Shown in pieces: positions 43,282 to 52,077 of a DNA stretch of 64,000 nucleotides. The notes beneath the pieces were generated by a model, which was not told the origin of the DNA, made no database searches, and saw only the letters and a list, made by a program, of their open reading frames with translations. The first letter of the stretch is position 1; every line of letters begins with the position of its first letter. Made by a program: the position numbers and the translations under genes. This stretch comes from Streptomyces sp. NBC_00670 (GTDB taxonomy: Bacteria; Actinomycetota; Actinomycetes; Streptomycetales; Streptomycetaceae), in contig NZ_CP109017.1 in assembly GCF_036226765.1 (NCBI RefSeq), forward strand, positions 6,077,001 to 6,141,000, in the 5' to 3' direction.

Positions 43282-45240
43282 GTGACGACGATCCGACGTG
43301 CCGCAGTGACCCTGCCCGCCGCCGACCTCGGCCCCGCCAACCCGCTGCCGCCCCTCACCCCGCTCGACGAGGCCCACCACGTCGACGAACGGGACCTCGA
43401 AGGGTTGCCCCGCGACATGGCCCGGCAGATCCGCTACGCCCCCCTCGACAGCGTCCTGCCCACCCCCCTCCGCGACGGCTACGGCAGACAACGCGCACCC
43501 CGCACGCTCGACGCCCTCGTCCTGGAGAACGACCGGCTGCGCGCCACCGTCCTGCCCGGCCTCGGCGGCCGCGTCGTCTCCCTCCTCCAGTTGTCCACCG
43601 GACGCGAACTCCTCTACCGCAACCCGGTGTTCCAGCCCGCCAACTTCGCGCTCAACGGCGCCTGGTACTCCGGCGGCATCGAGTGGAACATCGGCGCGAC
43701 CGGCCACACCACCCTCTCCTGCGCACCCCTGCACGCCGCCCGCGTCACCGCCCCCGACGGCGGCGAGATGCTGCGGCTGTGGGAGTGGGAACGGCTGCGC
43801 GACCTGCCGTTCCAGGTCGACCTGTGGCTGCCGGACGGCTCCGACTTCCTCTACGTCGGGGTCCGCGTCCGCAACCCGCACGACCGCCCGGTGCCGGTCT
43901 ACTGGTGGTCCAACATCGCCGTCCCGGAGGAGTGCCGGGTCCTCGCCCCCGCGGACGAGGCGTGGCAGTTCGGCTACGAACGCCGGCTGCGCAGGGTGCC
44001 CGTGCCCGAGTGGGCGGGCGCCGACCGGTCGTACCCGCTCAACAGCCCGCACGCGGCGGACTACTTCTACGAGCTGCCCGAGGACGCCCGCCGCTGGATC
44101 GCCGCGCTCGACGACAGCGGACACGGCCTCGTGCAGACGTCCACCGCCGCGCTGCGCGGCCGCAAGCTGTTCGTCTGGGGCGCCCGGTCCGGCGGCCGGC
44201 GCTGGCAGGAGTGGCTCACCGAACCCGGCACCGGCGGCTACTGCGAGATCCAGGCGGGCCTGGCCCGCACCCAGCTGGAGCACGTACGCCTCGACGAGCG
44301 GAGTGAGTTCAGCTGGCTGGAGGCCTACGGGCCGCTCGCGGCGGACGCGGACGCCGTGCACGGCGCCGACTGGGCCGGGGCCCGGGCGGAGGTGGAGCGG
44401 CGGCTCGACGCGGCGCTGCCGCACGCGCGCGTCGCGGCGGCGTACGAGGCGTGGCTGCCCTGCGCCGACACCGAGCCCGGCGAGGTGCTCGCCGTCGGGT
44501 CCGGCTGGGGTGCGCTCGAAGTGCTGCGGGCGGGGGAGAAGTTGCCGGGTACGCCGTTCGAGGAGAGCACGCTGGGCGAGGCACAGGAGCCGTGGGTGCG
44601 GTTGTCGCGGTCGGGGGCGCTGCCGGAGCCGCGGGTGCCCGGGGTGCCCGGGGAGAGCCTCGTCGCCCCGCACTGGCGGGACATGCTGGAGACCGCGCCC
44701 GCGGGGCCGTCGACCGAGTACCACCTCGGGGTCGCCCAGTGGCACGCCGGTGACCGGGCGCAGGCCGTGCGCAGTTGGGAGCGGGCGCTGCGATGTGCGG
44801 CCGTGCGGTGGCCGTTGCTGCGGTGTCTCGCTGTCGCCGACCGGGTGGCGGGGGACGGGGAGCGGGCCGCGGAACGGTATGCGGAGGCGTACGACGAGCT
44901 GTGCGGAGAGCCCCATGCCGGTGAGGCCGTCGTCGCTGCTCTGGGACGGGAGGCGCTCGAGGCCCTGTTGGGGGCGGGGCGGGTGGCGGATGCCCGGGGG
45001 GTCTGGGAGCGGCTTCCGGAGCGGGTGCGCGAGCGGGGGCGGTTCCGGTTGCTCGGGGCGCGGTTGCTGCTCGCGGAGGGGGACCGGGCGGGGGCGCGGG
45101 CCGTGTGCGACGGTGGGGTGGAGGTGCCCGATCTGCGGGAGGGGGAGGAGGTGCTGGGTGAGCTGTGGGCGCGGGTCGCGGGCGAGGGGGAGCCGCTGCC
45201 CGCGCGCTACGACTTCCGGATGCGGGCGGGCGGCGACTGA
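43282..45240 (+). CDS. DUF5107 / TPR protein
   Basis: A 652-residue protein. Residues about 70-350 are a beta-rich aldose-epimerase-like (galactose mutarotase) fold matching DUF5107: LVLENDRLRATVLPGLGGRVVSL, GGIEWNIGATGH, YWWSNIAVPEE. Residues about 470-640 are TPR-like helical pairs (STEYHLGVAQWHAGDRAQAVRSWERAL). The combination suggests carbohydrate recognition coupled to protein contacts; no enzyme activity is established. Start is GTG 43282. The last 400 bases have looser, more G-rich codon use. Confidence 0.82.
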   Translation: MTTIRRAAVTLPAADLGPANPLPPLTPLDEAHHVDERDLEGLPRDMARQIRYAPLDSVLPTPLRDGYGRQRAPRTLDALVLENDRLRATVLPGLGGRVVSLLQLSTGRELLYRNPVFQPANFALNGAWYSGGIEWNIGATGHTTLSCAPLHAARVTAPDGGEMLRLWEWERLRDLPFQVDLWLPDGSDFLYVGVRVRNPHDRPVPVYWWSNIAVPEECRVLAPADEAWQFGYERRLRRVPVPEWAGADRSYPLNSPHAADYFYELPEDARRWIAALDDSGHGLVQTSTAALRGRKLFVWGARSGGRRWQEWLTEPGTGGYCEIQAGLARTQLEHVRLDERSEFSWLEAYGPLAADADAVHGADWAGARAEVERRLDAALPHARVAAAYEAWLPCADTEPGEVLAVGSGWGALEVLRAGEKLPGTPFEESTLGEAQEPWVRLSRSGALPEPRVPGVPGESLVAPHWRDMLETAPAGPSTEYHLGVAQWHAGDRAQAVRSWERALRCAAVRWPLLRCLAVADRVAGDGERAAERYAEAYDELCGEPHAGEAVVAALGREALEALLGAGRVADARGVWERLPERVRERGRFRLLGARLLLAEGDRAGARAVCDGGVEVPDLREGEEVLGELWARVAGEGEPLPARYDFRMRAGGD

Positions 45241-45255
45241 GGGGGGGTGGTGGGG

Positions 45256-45609
45256 TCAGGAGGTGGCCGCACGGTCGACGTACTCGAAGATCGAGCCGTC
45301 GGGGTGGCGGACGATCATGTTGCGGCCCGCGGGGGTGGGGACGGGGCCGGCGATGATCTGCGCGCCGAGGGTGGAGAGGTCCTGGTGGGCCTCCTCCACG
45401 TCCTTGACCGCGATGGTCGCGGTGACCTTGCGGAGGATGTCCAGTTCCGCCTGGGGGCCGCTCATGAGGAGGAAGAATCCGATGGCGGCGACCTTGACGC
45501 CTCCGCGTTCGAAGCGGAGGGCGGGGGCGGCGGCGATCCGCTCGTAGAAGGGGATCGACGATTCCAGGTCGTCGACGCAGATGCGTAGCGTGGCTCCCAT
45601 AATCTCCAT
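45256..45609 (-). CDS. VOC-family (glyoxalase/bleomycin-resistance-like) protein
   Basis: A 117-residue vicinal-oxygen-chelate protein with the two beta-alpha-beta-beta-beta halves (LRICVDDLESSIPFYE... and ATIAVKDVEEAHQDLSTLGA... MIVRHPDGSIFEYV). The usual metal ligands are only partly evident, so a binding or resistance role is as likely as catalysis. Convergent with the DUF5107 gene, only 15 bases between stops. Start ATG 45609, or ATG 45600. Confidence 0.85.
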   Translation of the reverse strand: MEIMGATLRICVDDLESSIPFYERIAAAPALRFERGGVKVAAIGFFLLMSGPQAELDILRKVTATIAVKDVEEAHQDLSTLGAQIIAGPVPTPAGRNMIVRHPDGSIFEYVDRAATS

Positions 45610-45678
45610 GGGGGTCAGGGTAGTTGGCCGTTTTCGCCCCCGCCGCCCCCGCCCTTCCCGTCCTTGGCCCGGGCTGTG

Positions 45679-46632
45679 TCAGGTCAGCTGCGGGAGCACC
45701 TTCGTGCGGTAGAAGTCGAAGAAGCCGCGTTGGTCGGGGCCTATCTGGTTGACGTAGACGCGGTCGAAGCCGGCCTCGGCGAAGGCGGTCAGGGCCTGGA
45801 CGTGTTCCTCGGGGTTGTCGCCGCAGACCCGGTTGTCGCGGACCATGTCCTCCGTGACCAGGGGCTTCAGCTGCTCGTAGTGCTTCGGGGAGGGGAGCAC
45901 CTGGCCCATCTCGCCGGGGAGCTGTTCGTTGAACCACAGGTCACGGACCGTGCGGACCGCCGCGTCCTTGTCGGTGCCGTAGCAGACCTTCGTGCCGCCG
46001 CTCACCGGCTTCGCGCCGCCGCCGCCCTTGCGGAACTGCTCGACCATCGACTCGTCCGGCATCATCGTGATGTAGCCGTCGCCCACCCGGGAGGCGAGTG
46101 ACGTGGCCGCCGGGCCGAAGCCGGAGATGTCGATGGGCACCGGCTCGTCGGGGACCGTGTACAGGCGGGCGTTCTCCACGGTGTAGTGCGTGCCGTGGTG
46201 GCTGACCTCCTCGCCGGTGAACAGCCGGCGCATCACCTGGATGGACTCCTCCAGCATCTCCATCCGCACATGCGCCGGCGGCCACGCGTCGCCGAGGATG
46301 TGCTCGTTGAGCGCCTCGCCCGTGCCGACGCCCAGCCGGAACCGTCCCTGCGTCATCACCGCGCTGGTCGCCGCGGCCTGCGCGACGACCGCCGGGTGCG
46401 TACGGACCGTAGGGCAGGTCACCGCCGTCTGGATGGGCAGCGACACCGCCTCGGAGAGCGCCCCGATCACCGACCACACGAACGGGCTCTGGCCTTGCGC
46501 GTCGTGCCACGGGTGGTAGTGGTCCGAGATCCACAGCGCCTGGAAACCGGCCTGCTCGGCCATCCGCGCCTGGTCGATCAGATCCGCGGGGCCGTGCTCC
46601 TCGCAGGAGAGGAAATAGCCGTACTCGGGCAT
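45679..46632 (-). CDS. F420-dependent LLM-class oxidoreductase (TIGR03557-like)
   Basis: A 317-residue F420-dependent oxidoreductase related to F420-dependent glucose-6-phosphate dehydrogenase: YGYFLSCEEHGPADLIDQARMAEQAGF, WISDHYHPWHDAQGQSPFVW (contacts F420), GRFRLGVGTGEALNEHI, and the late DRVYVNQIGPDQ. Substrate unknown. ATG 46632 with a strong GGAGG just upstream on the minus strand. Divergent from the NDH-2 gene, with 244 bases between starts. Confidence 0.88.
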   Translation of the reverse strand: MPEYGYFLSCEEHGPADLIDQARMAEQAGFQALWISDHYHPWHDAQGQSPFVWSVIGALSEAVSLPIQTAVTCPTVRTHPAVVAQAAATSAVMTQGRFRLGVGTGEALNEHILGDAWPPAHVRMEMLEESIQVMRRLFTGEEVSHHGTHYTVENARLYTVPDEPVPIDISGFGPAATSLASRVGDGYITMMPDESMVEQFRKGGGGAKPVSGGTKVCYGTDKDAAVRTVRDLWFNEQLPGEMGQVLPSPKHYEQLKPLVTEDMVRDNRVCGDNPEEHVQALTAFAEAGFDRVYVNQIGPDQRGFFDFYRTKVLPQLT

Positions 46633-46876
46633 GGGGTACCTCCGCGACGGGGGTGGGGTCGGTCATCCGTTCGGGTAACCGCCCCGCATACCGCGAAACG
46701 CGGCCCCCTGCCGAGAGAAACGCGCCCCCCGCGCCCCTCCACATACCGCCCCGCGCGGCGCCGCCCCGGCCGGGCCACGTTTGGCCGACCTGACCAGGGG
46801 GACGCGGAAAGTTCGAGCACCGGACACCAGAGACCACGGGGCACCAGCCCATGCCGACCACCGCCGGAGGCGAATC

Positions 46877-48277
46877 GTGAGCCGACCCCGCATTCTGATC
46901 ATCGGAGCCGGATTCGCCGGCTACCAGACCGCCCGCACGCTGTCCAAGCTGGCCCGGGGCAAGGCCGACATCACCCTGCTCAACCCGACGGACTACTTCC
47001 TCTACCTGCCCCTGCTGCCCCAGGTGTCCGCCGGCATCCTGGAGGCCCGCCGGGTCACCGTCTCCCTCTCCGGCACCCTGCCGAAGGTGAAACTGGTGCT
47101 CGGCGAGGCCGACGGCATCGACCTCGACGCCCGCACGGTGCACTACACCAACCCCGAGGGCGACGAGGGCACGCTCGGCTACGACCGGCTGGTGCTCGCC
47201 GCCGGCAGCGTCAACAAGCTGCTGCCCATCCCCGGCATCGCCGAGCACGCGCACGGCTTCCGGGGCCTGCCCGAGGCCCTCTACCTGCGCGACCACATCA
47301 CCCGCCAGGTGGAACTCGCCGCCGCCTCCGACGACCCCGAGGCCTGCACCGCGCGCTGCACCTTCGTGGTGGTCGGCGCCGGCTACACCGGTACCGAGGT
47401 CGCCGCGCAGGGACAGATGTTCACCGATCAACTGGTGAAGGACCACCCGCTGCGCTCCGGGATGCGCCCGCGCTGGCTGCTCCTCGACGTGGCCAAGAAG
47501 GTCCTGCCCGAGCTGGACGAACGGCTCTCGCGCACCGCCGACAAGGTGCTGCGCGAACGCGGTGTCGACGTGCGGATGGGCACCTCCGTGAAGGAGGCCA
47601 CCTCCGAGGGCGTGCTGCTGACCGACGGCGAGTTCGTCGACACCCGCACTCTGGTGTGGTGCGTCGGCGTCCGCCCCGACCCGCTCGCCGAGTCCACCGG
47701 GCTCACCCTGGAGCGCGGCCGGCTGCTGGTCGAGCCCACGCTTCAAGTGCCGGGCCGGCCCGAGGTGTTCGCCTGCGGCGACGCGGCGGCCGTGCCCAAC
47801 CTGGAGGATCCGGGCACGTACTACCCGATGACCGCCCAGCACGCCTGGCGGCAGGGCAAGACCTGCGCCCACAACATCGCCGCCTCCTTCGGCCAGGGCG
47901 ATCCGCGCCCCTACCGCCACCGCGACCTCGGCTTCGTCGTCGACCTCGGCGGGGTCAAGGCCGCCGCCAACCCGCTCGGCATCCCGCTGTCCGGTCTGCC
48001 GGCCGGCGCGGTCACCCGCGGCTACCACCTCGCCGCGATGCCCGGCAACCGGATCCGGGTCGCCGCCGACTGGCTCCTGGACGCCGTACTGCCGCGCCAG
48101 GGCGTGCAGTTGGGCCTCGTACGGTCCTGGTCGGTGCCCCTGGACACCGACTCGCCGGAGCTGGCGCGGATGCCCGGGGCCCCGGAGAAGTCGAAGAGCG
48201 GGAAGAACGGCAACGGCGGGAACGGCAGCGGGACACACGACAAGAACGCGAAGAACGGGAGCGGGAAGACCTCATGA
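46877..48277 (+). CDS. type II NADH dehydrogenase (NDH-2)-like flavoprotein
   Basis: A 466-residue pyridine nucleotide-disulphide oxidoreductase. FAD motif IIGAGFAGYQTARTL at the start, NADH motif VVVGAGYTGTEVAAQ in the middle, and VFACGDAAAVPN before the C-terminal membrane-associating part. NDH-2 passes electrons from NADH to quinone without pumping protons. The last 30 residues are a polar Gly/Asn/Lys tail (KNGNGGNGSG). Start GTG 46877 with GGAGG; stop overlaps the transketolase start by four bases. Confidence 0.88.
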   Translation: MSRPRILIIGAGFAGYQTARTLSKLARGKADITLLNPTDYFLYLPLLPQVSAGILEARRVTVSLSGTLPKVKLVLGEADGIDLDARTVHYTNPEGDEGTLGYDRLVLAAGSVNKLLPIPGIAEHAHGFRGLPEALYLRDHITRQVELAAASDDPEACTARCTFVVVGAGYTGTEVAAQGQMFTDQLVKDHPLRSGMRPRWLLLDVAKKVLPELDERLSRTADKVLRERGVDVRMGTSVKEATSEGVLLTDGEFVDTRTLVWCVGVRPDPLAESTGLTLERGRLLVEPTLQVPGRPEVFACGDAAAVPNLEDPGTYYPMTAQHAWRQGKTCAHNIAASFGQGDPRPYRHRDLGFVVDLGGVKAAANPLGIPLSGLPAGAVTRGYHLAAMPGNRIRVAADWLLDAVLPRQGVQLGLVRSWSVPLDTDSPELARMPGAPEKSKSGKNGNGGNGSGTHDKNAKNGSGKTS

Positions 48278-50121
48278 ACAACGAGCAACTGACCGAGCTC
48301 GCGCAGCAGTTGCGCGTCGACAGTGTGCGTGCCGCGGCCGCCGCCGGCTCCGGGCACCCCACGTCCTCGATGTCGGCCGCCGATCTGATGGCCGTCCTGC
48401 TCGCCCACCACCTGCGCTACGACTTCGAGCGCCCCCAGCACCCCGCCAACGACCGCTTCGTGCTCTCCAAGGGCCACGCCTCTCCGCTGCTCTACGCCGC
48501 GTACAAGGCCGTCGGCGTCGTCGACGACGAGGAGCTGCTGACCTTCCGCAAGCAGGGCAGCCGCCTCGAAGGGCACCCCACGCCCCGGCAGTTGCCCTGG
48601 GTGGAGACCGCGACCGGCTCGCTCGGCCAGGGGCTCCCGGTCGGCGTCGGCATCGCGCTCGCCGGCAAGCGGCTCGACCACGCCGACTACCGGGTGTGGG
48701 TGCTGTGCGGCGACAGCGAACTCGCCGAGGGCTCCGTCTGGGAGGCCGCCGAGCACGCCGGGTACGAGAACCTGGCCAACCTCACCGCGATCGTCGACGT
48801 CAACCGGCTCGGCCAGCGCGGCGCCACCCGGCACGGGCACGACCTGGACGCCTACGCCCGCCGCTTCAAGGCCTTCGGCTGGCACACCGTGGAGGTCGAG
48901 GGCCACGACGTGGAGGCCGTCGACCGCGCCTTCGGCGAGGCCCGCTCCACCACCGGGCAGCCCACGGTGATCCTCGCCCGCACCCTCAAGGGCAAGGGCG
49001 TCGAGGCCACCGAGGACCGCGAGGGCCTGCACGGCAAACCGGTGAAGGACGCCGACGAGGCGATCGAGGAGCTGGGCGGCGTCCGCGACCTGCGGGTCAC
49101 GGTGCAGGCGCCGCCCGAGGCCCGTGCGCTGCACTCCGTGCCCACCGGCACGCCCGAGCTGCCCCGCTACGACAAGGGCGACGAGGTCGCCACCCGCAAC
49201 GCCTTCGGCGAGGCGCTCGCCGCGCTCGGCACCGCCCGCGGCGACGTCGTCGCCCTGGACGGCGAGGTCGGCGACTCCACGCGCGCGGAGTTCTTCGCCA
49301 AGGAGCACCCCGAGCGGTACATCGAGTGCTACATCGCCGAGCAGCAGCTGATCGCCGCCGCGGTCGGTGTCGCCACCCGCGGCTGGGTGCCGTACGCGTC
49401 GACCTTCGCGGCCTTCCTCTCCCGCGCCTACGACTTCGTCCGCATGGCCTCCATCAGCGGCGCCGGGATCTGTGTCAACGGCTCGCACGCGGGCGTCGCC
49501 ATCGGTCAGGACGGGCCGTCGCAGATGGGCCTGGAGGATTTGGCGATGTTCCGGTCCGTGTACGGCTCGACGGTGCTGTACCCGTGCGACGCCAACCAGA
49601 CCGCCAAGCTCACCGCCGCCATGGCCGGCCTCGACGGCATCCGCTATCTGCGCACCTCGCGCGGCGAGGCCCCCGTGCTCTACGGGCCCGACGAGGAGTT
49701 CCCGGTCGGCGGCAGCAAGGTGCTGCGCTCCTCCGACGAGGACCGGCTGACCCTGGTCGCCGCCGGGGTCACCGTGCACGAGGCGCTGGCCGCCGCCGAC
49801 ACGCTGGCCGAGGCAGGCATCAAGGTCCGGGTCGTCGACTTGTACTCGGTCAAGCCCGTCGACCGGCGCACCCTGCGCGAGGCCGCCGAGCAGACCGGCT
49901 GCCTCATCACCGTCGAGGACCACCACGAGGAGGGCGGTATCGGGGACGCGGTCCTCGACGCCTTCGGCGACGGCCGCCCCGTACCCCGCCTGGTCCGGCT
50001 CGCGGTGCGCAACATGCCGGGGTCCGCGACGCCGGAGGAACAGCTGCACGCGGCGGGCATCGACGCGGAGTCGATCGCGGCGGCGGCCCGGCTGCTGGTG
50101 GAACAGGCCGTGGTGCGCTGA
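48274..50121 (+). CDS. transketolase (single-chain, TPP-dependent)
   Basis: A 615-residue transketolase, shorter than E. coli TktA and more like the eukaryotic/dehydrogenase-type form. TPP/Mg site: CGDSELAEGSVWEAAEHAGYENL; catalytic Glu region: YIECYIAEQQLIAAAVG; N-terminal SGHPTSSMSAADLMA; C-terminal VEDHHEEGGIGDAV. It exchanges two-carbon units in the pentose phosphate pathway; a main tkt gene is expected elsewhere in the genome. ATG 48274 sits in an ATGA overlap with the NDH-2 gene and its stop is one base before the LigD-type gene. Confidence 0.9.
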   Translation: MNNEQLTELAQQLRVDSVRAAAAAGSGHPTSSMSAADLMAVLLAHHLRYDFERPQHPANDRFVLSKGHASPLLYAAYKAVGVVDDEELLTFRKQGSRLEGHPTPRQLPWVETATGSLGQGLPVGVGIALAGKRLDHADYRVWVLCGDSELAEGSVWEAAEHAGYENLANLTAIVDVNRLGQRGATRHGHDLDAYARRFKAFGWHTVEVEGHDVEAVDRAFGEARSTTGQPTVILARTLKGKGVEATEDREGLHGKPVKDADEAIEELGGVRDLRVTVQAPPEARALHSVPTGTPELPRYDKGDEVATRNAFGEALAALGTARGDVVALDGEVGDSTRAEFFAKEHPERYIECYIAEQQLIAAAVGVATRGWVPYASTFAAFLSRAYDFVRMASISGAGICVNGSHAGVAIGQDGPSQMGLEDLAMFRSVYGSTVLYPCDANQTAKLTAAMAGLDGIRYLRTSRGEAPVLYGPDEEFPVGGSKVLRSSDEDRLTLVAAGVTVHEALAAADTLAEAGIKVRVVDLYSVKPVDRRTLREAAEQTGCLITVEDHHEEGGIGDAVLDAFGDGRPVPRLVRLAVRNMPGSATPEEQLHAAGIDAESIAAAARLLVEQAVVR

Positions 50122-50122
50122 C

Positions 50123-51049
50123 ATGAGCGGCGGGCGGAGCGTACGGGCGGGGCGGCGCACCCTGGAGATCCACCGGCCGGACAAGGTGCTGTTCCCGCCG
50201 CCGGACGACGGGGACGGCCCGGAGTACACCAAGGCCGATCTGGTCGCGTACTACCGGGCCGTCGCCCCGTACCTGCTGCCGCAGCTGCGCGACCGGCCGC
50301 TCATGCTGGAGCGGTACCCGGACGGCGTCGGCGGGCCGCGCTTCATGCAGAAGAACGTCTCCGCGCACGCTCCGGACTGGGTCGCGCGGGTCGAGGTGGC
50401 CAAGGAGGGCGGCACCGTCTGCCATCCGCTGTGCCAGGACACCGCCACCCTGGTGTACCTCGCCGACCAGGCGAGCCTCACCCTGCACCGCTGGCTCTCC
50501 CGGACCGGTCACCTCGACCGCCCCGACCGGCTGGTCTTCGACCTGGACCCGTCGGGCGAGGACGACTTCCCGCTGGTCCGGGAGACCGCCCACCACCTCG
50601 GGGAGCTGCTCGACGCGCTCGGACTGCCCTCCGCGCCGATGACCACCGGCTCCCGGGGCCTGCACGTCGTCGTCCCGCTCAACGGGCGGCACGGCTTCGA
50701 CGAGGTGCGCGCCTTCGCCGGGGACGTCGCCGACACGCTCGCCGCCGCCCACCCCGACCGGCTCACCACCGCCGCCCGCAAGAAGGACCGCGGCGACCGG
50801 CTCTACCTCGACATCCAGCGCAACGCCTACGCGCAGACCGCCGTCGCCCCCTGGAGCGTCCGGGCCCGGCCCGGCGCCCCCGTCGCCGCACCGCTGTCCT
50901 GGGACCAGCTCGACGACCCGGGTCTGCACGCCCGCCGCTGGACTCTCGCCGACGCCGCCGACCAGGCCCGCACCGACCCCTGGCGCGGCCTGCTGCGCAG
51001 GGGCCGCGCCCTGGGCCCGGCCCGCCGCCGGCTCGACGCCCTTCGCTGA
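50123..51049 (+). CDS. LigD-type NHEJ polymerase (standalone PolDom)
   Basis: A 308-residue archaeo-eukaryotic primase-type polymerase as in the LigD polymerase domain: ADLVAYYRAVAPYLLPQLRDRPL, catalytic Asp140 and Asp142 in LVFDLDPSG, TTGSRGLHVVVPL, and DIQRNAYAQTAVAPWSVRARPGAPVAAPL. No ligase or nuclease domain is attached, so it works as a separate NHEJ end-filling polymerase or primase; a Ku gene is not in the window. It starts one base after the transketolase stop, so it must share that transcript. Confidence 0.92.
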   Translation: MSGGRSVRAGRRTLEIHRPDKVLFPPPDDGDGPEYTKADLVAYYRAVAPYLLPQLRDRPLMLERYPDGVGGPRFMQKNVSAHAPDWVARVEVAKEGGTVCHPLCQDTATLVYLADQASLTLHRWLSRTGHLDRPDRLVFDLDPSGEDDFPLVRETAHHLGELLDALGLPSAPMTTGSRGLHVVVPLNGRHGFDEVRAFAGDVADTLAAAHPDRLTTAARKKDRGDRLYLDIQRNAYAQTAVAPWSVRARPGAPVAAPLSWDQLDDPGLHARRWTLADAADQARTDPWRGLLRRGRALGPARRRLDALR

Positions 51050-51172
51050 CCGCACTCTCCGCAGGACTCCGCGGACCCCCCACGCACGACAACAGCGCGG
51101 AGTCACCGGCTCGCCCCGAGTGGTCATCGGCGCCCGGGGCGGCGAACCCCTGTCTCAAAACCGCCCCCACAG

Positions 51173-51196
51173 GTTTGCGGGAGAGACGCGGGGCAC
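51173..51196 (+). promoter_or_regulatory. SigB-like promoter candidate for the gas vesicle cluster
   Basis: GTTT-N14-GGGCAC (51173-51176 and 51191-51196) fits the SigB pattern with one mismatch in the -10 element (C for T). It lies 18 bases before the gvpO ATG, so the transcript would have a very short leader. Confidence 0.4.
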
Positions 51197-51214
51197 CCGC
51201 TTTACGAGGTGGCC

Positions 51215-51580
51215 ATGTCGAACACATCCCATGCATCGAATTCACGAGATTCATCCGAAGAGAGCAACACGTCCAAAGCATCCGAAGAGGGCAAAGAGCC
51301 CCAGAGAAGAAAATCCCTGACACCCATGGAAGTCGTGCGCAAGGGAAGCGCCCAGTTCGTGGAACTCACCGGCCTGGAGGCCGAATCCGTGTCGTCGTTC
51401 ACACGCACGGACGACGGCTGGAGCCTCGAGATCGAGGTGCTGGAGCTGTCCCGGGTCCCCGACACGATGAGCCTGCTCGCCAGTTACGAGGTGGAGCTCA
51501 CGGCCGACGGCGACCTGGCCGGTTACCGGCGGGTCCGCCGTTACGAGCGGGGCCGGGCCGACCGGCGGTCGGGCGGCTGA
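51215..51580 (+). CDS. gvpO: gas vesicle protein GvpO
   Basis: A 121-residue GvpO. The first 35 residues are Ser/Glu/Lys-rich and disordered; the conserved domain runs from TPMEVVRKGSAQFVELTGL through VSSFTRTDDGWSLEIEVLEL to YEVELTADGDLAGYRRVRRYERG. GvpO is needed for vesicle gene expression or assembly in haloarchaea and leads the cluster in streptomycetes. ATG 51215 has GAGG five bases before it; a GTG at 51209 would add two residues. First gene, 56 bases before gvpA. Confidence 0.92.
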   Translation: MSNTSHASNSRDSSEESNTSKASEEGKEPQRRKSLTPMEVVRKGSAQFVELTGLEAESVSSFTRTDDGWSLEIEVLELSRVPDTMSLLASYEVELTADGDLAGYRRVRRYERGRADRRSGG

Positions 51581-51636
51581 GCGACCGCGCGCTTCCCCCG
51601 CGAACACGAAACGTCACAGAAGGAGGCATCACCGGT

Positions 51637-52077
51637 ATGACCGTAGTTCCGGCCCAGCAGTCCGGAGGCGGAGGCGGCTCCAGCGGCCTCTACGACGTCC
51701 TTGAGCTCGTCCTCGACCGGGGATTGGTGATCGACGCGTTTGTCCGTGTGTCCCTCGTCGGTATCGAGATCCTGAAGATCGACGTCCGGGTCGTCGTGGC
51801 CAGCGTCGACACCTATCTGCGCTTCGCCGAGGCCTGCAACCGGCTCGACCTGGAGTCGGGCCCCAACAAGAGCACCGGCCTGCCCGAACTGGTCGGCGAG
51901 ATGACCGAGTCCGGCGCGCGCGGCAAGTCCAAGGGCGCCCTCTCCGGCGCCGCGCAGACCATATCCGACGCCTTCAGCCAGGCCCGTGACGAGAGCCGGG
52001 GCGACGAGGGCAAGAGCGAGTCGCGGCCGCGGGCCCGCAGGTCCGCCCCCGCGCGCAAGAAGGAGGAGTCGGAGTGA
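51637..52077 (+). CDS. gvpA: gas vesicle shell protein GvpA (extended form)
   Basis: A 146-residue GvpA-type protein. The amphipathic shell core is LYDVLELVLDRGLVIDAFVRVSLVGIEILKIDVRVVVASVDTYLRFAEA (about residues 18-66), normal GvpA in sequence. Unlike the about 70-residue haloarchaeal/cyanobacterial shell proteins it has an 80-residue C-terminal extension, ending in a basic stretch (RPRARRSAPARKKEESE). Ribosome site AAGGAGG lies about ten bases upstream. Its stop overlaps the gvpF GTG by four bases. Confidence 0.92.
   Translation: MTVVPAQQSGGGGGSSGLYDVLELVLDRGLVIDAFVRVSLVGIEILKIDVRVVVASVDTYLRFAEACNRLDLESGPNKSTGLPELVGEMTESGARGKSKGALSGAAQTISDAFSQARDESRGDEGKSESRPRARRSAPARKKEESE

Noticed and set aside
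46670..46700. GGGTAA before the NDH-2 gene as a SigB-type -10
   Set aside because: The nearest -35-like GGGT gives a spacing of 13, outside 14-16, and the last base is not C or T.
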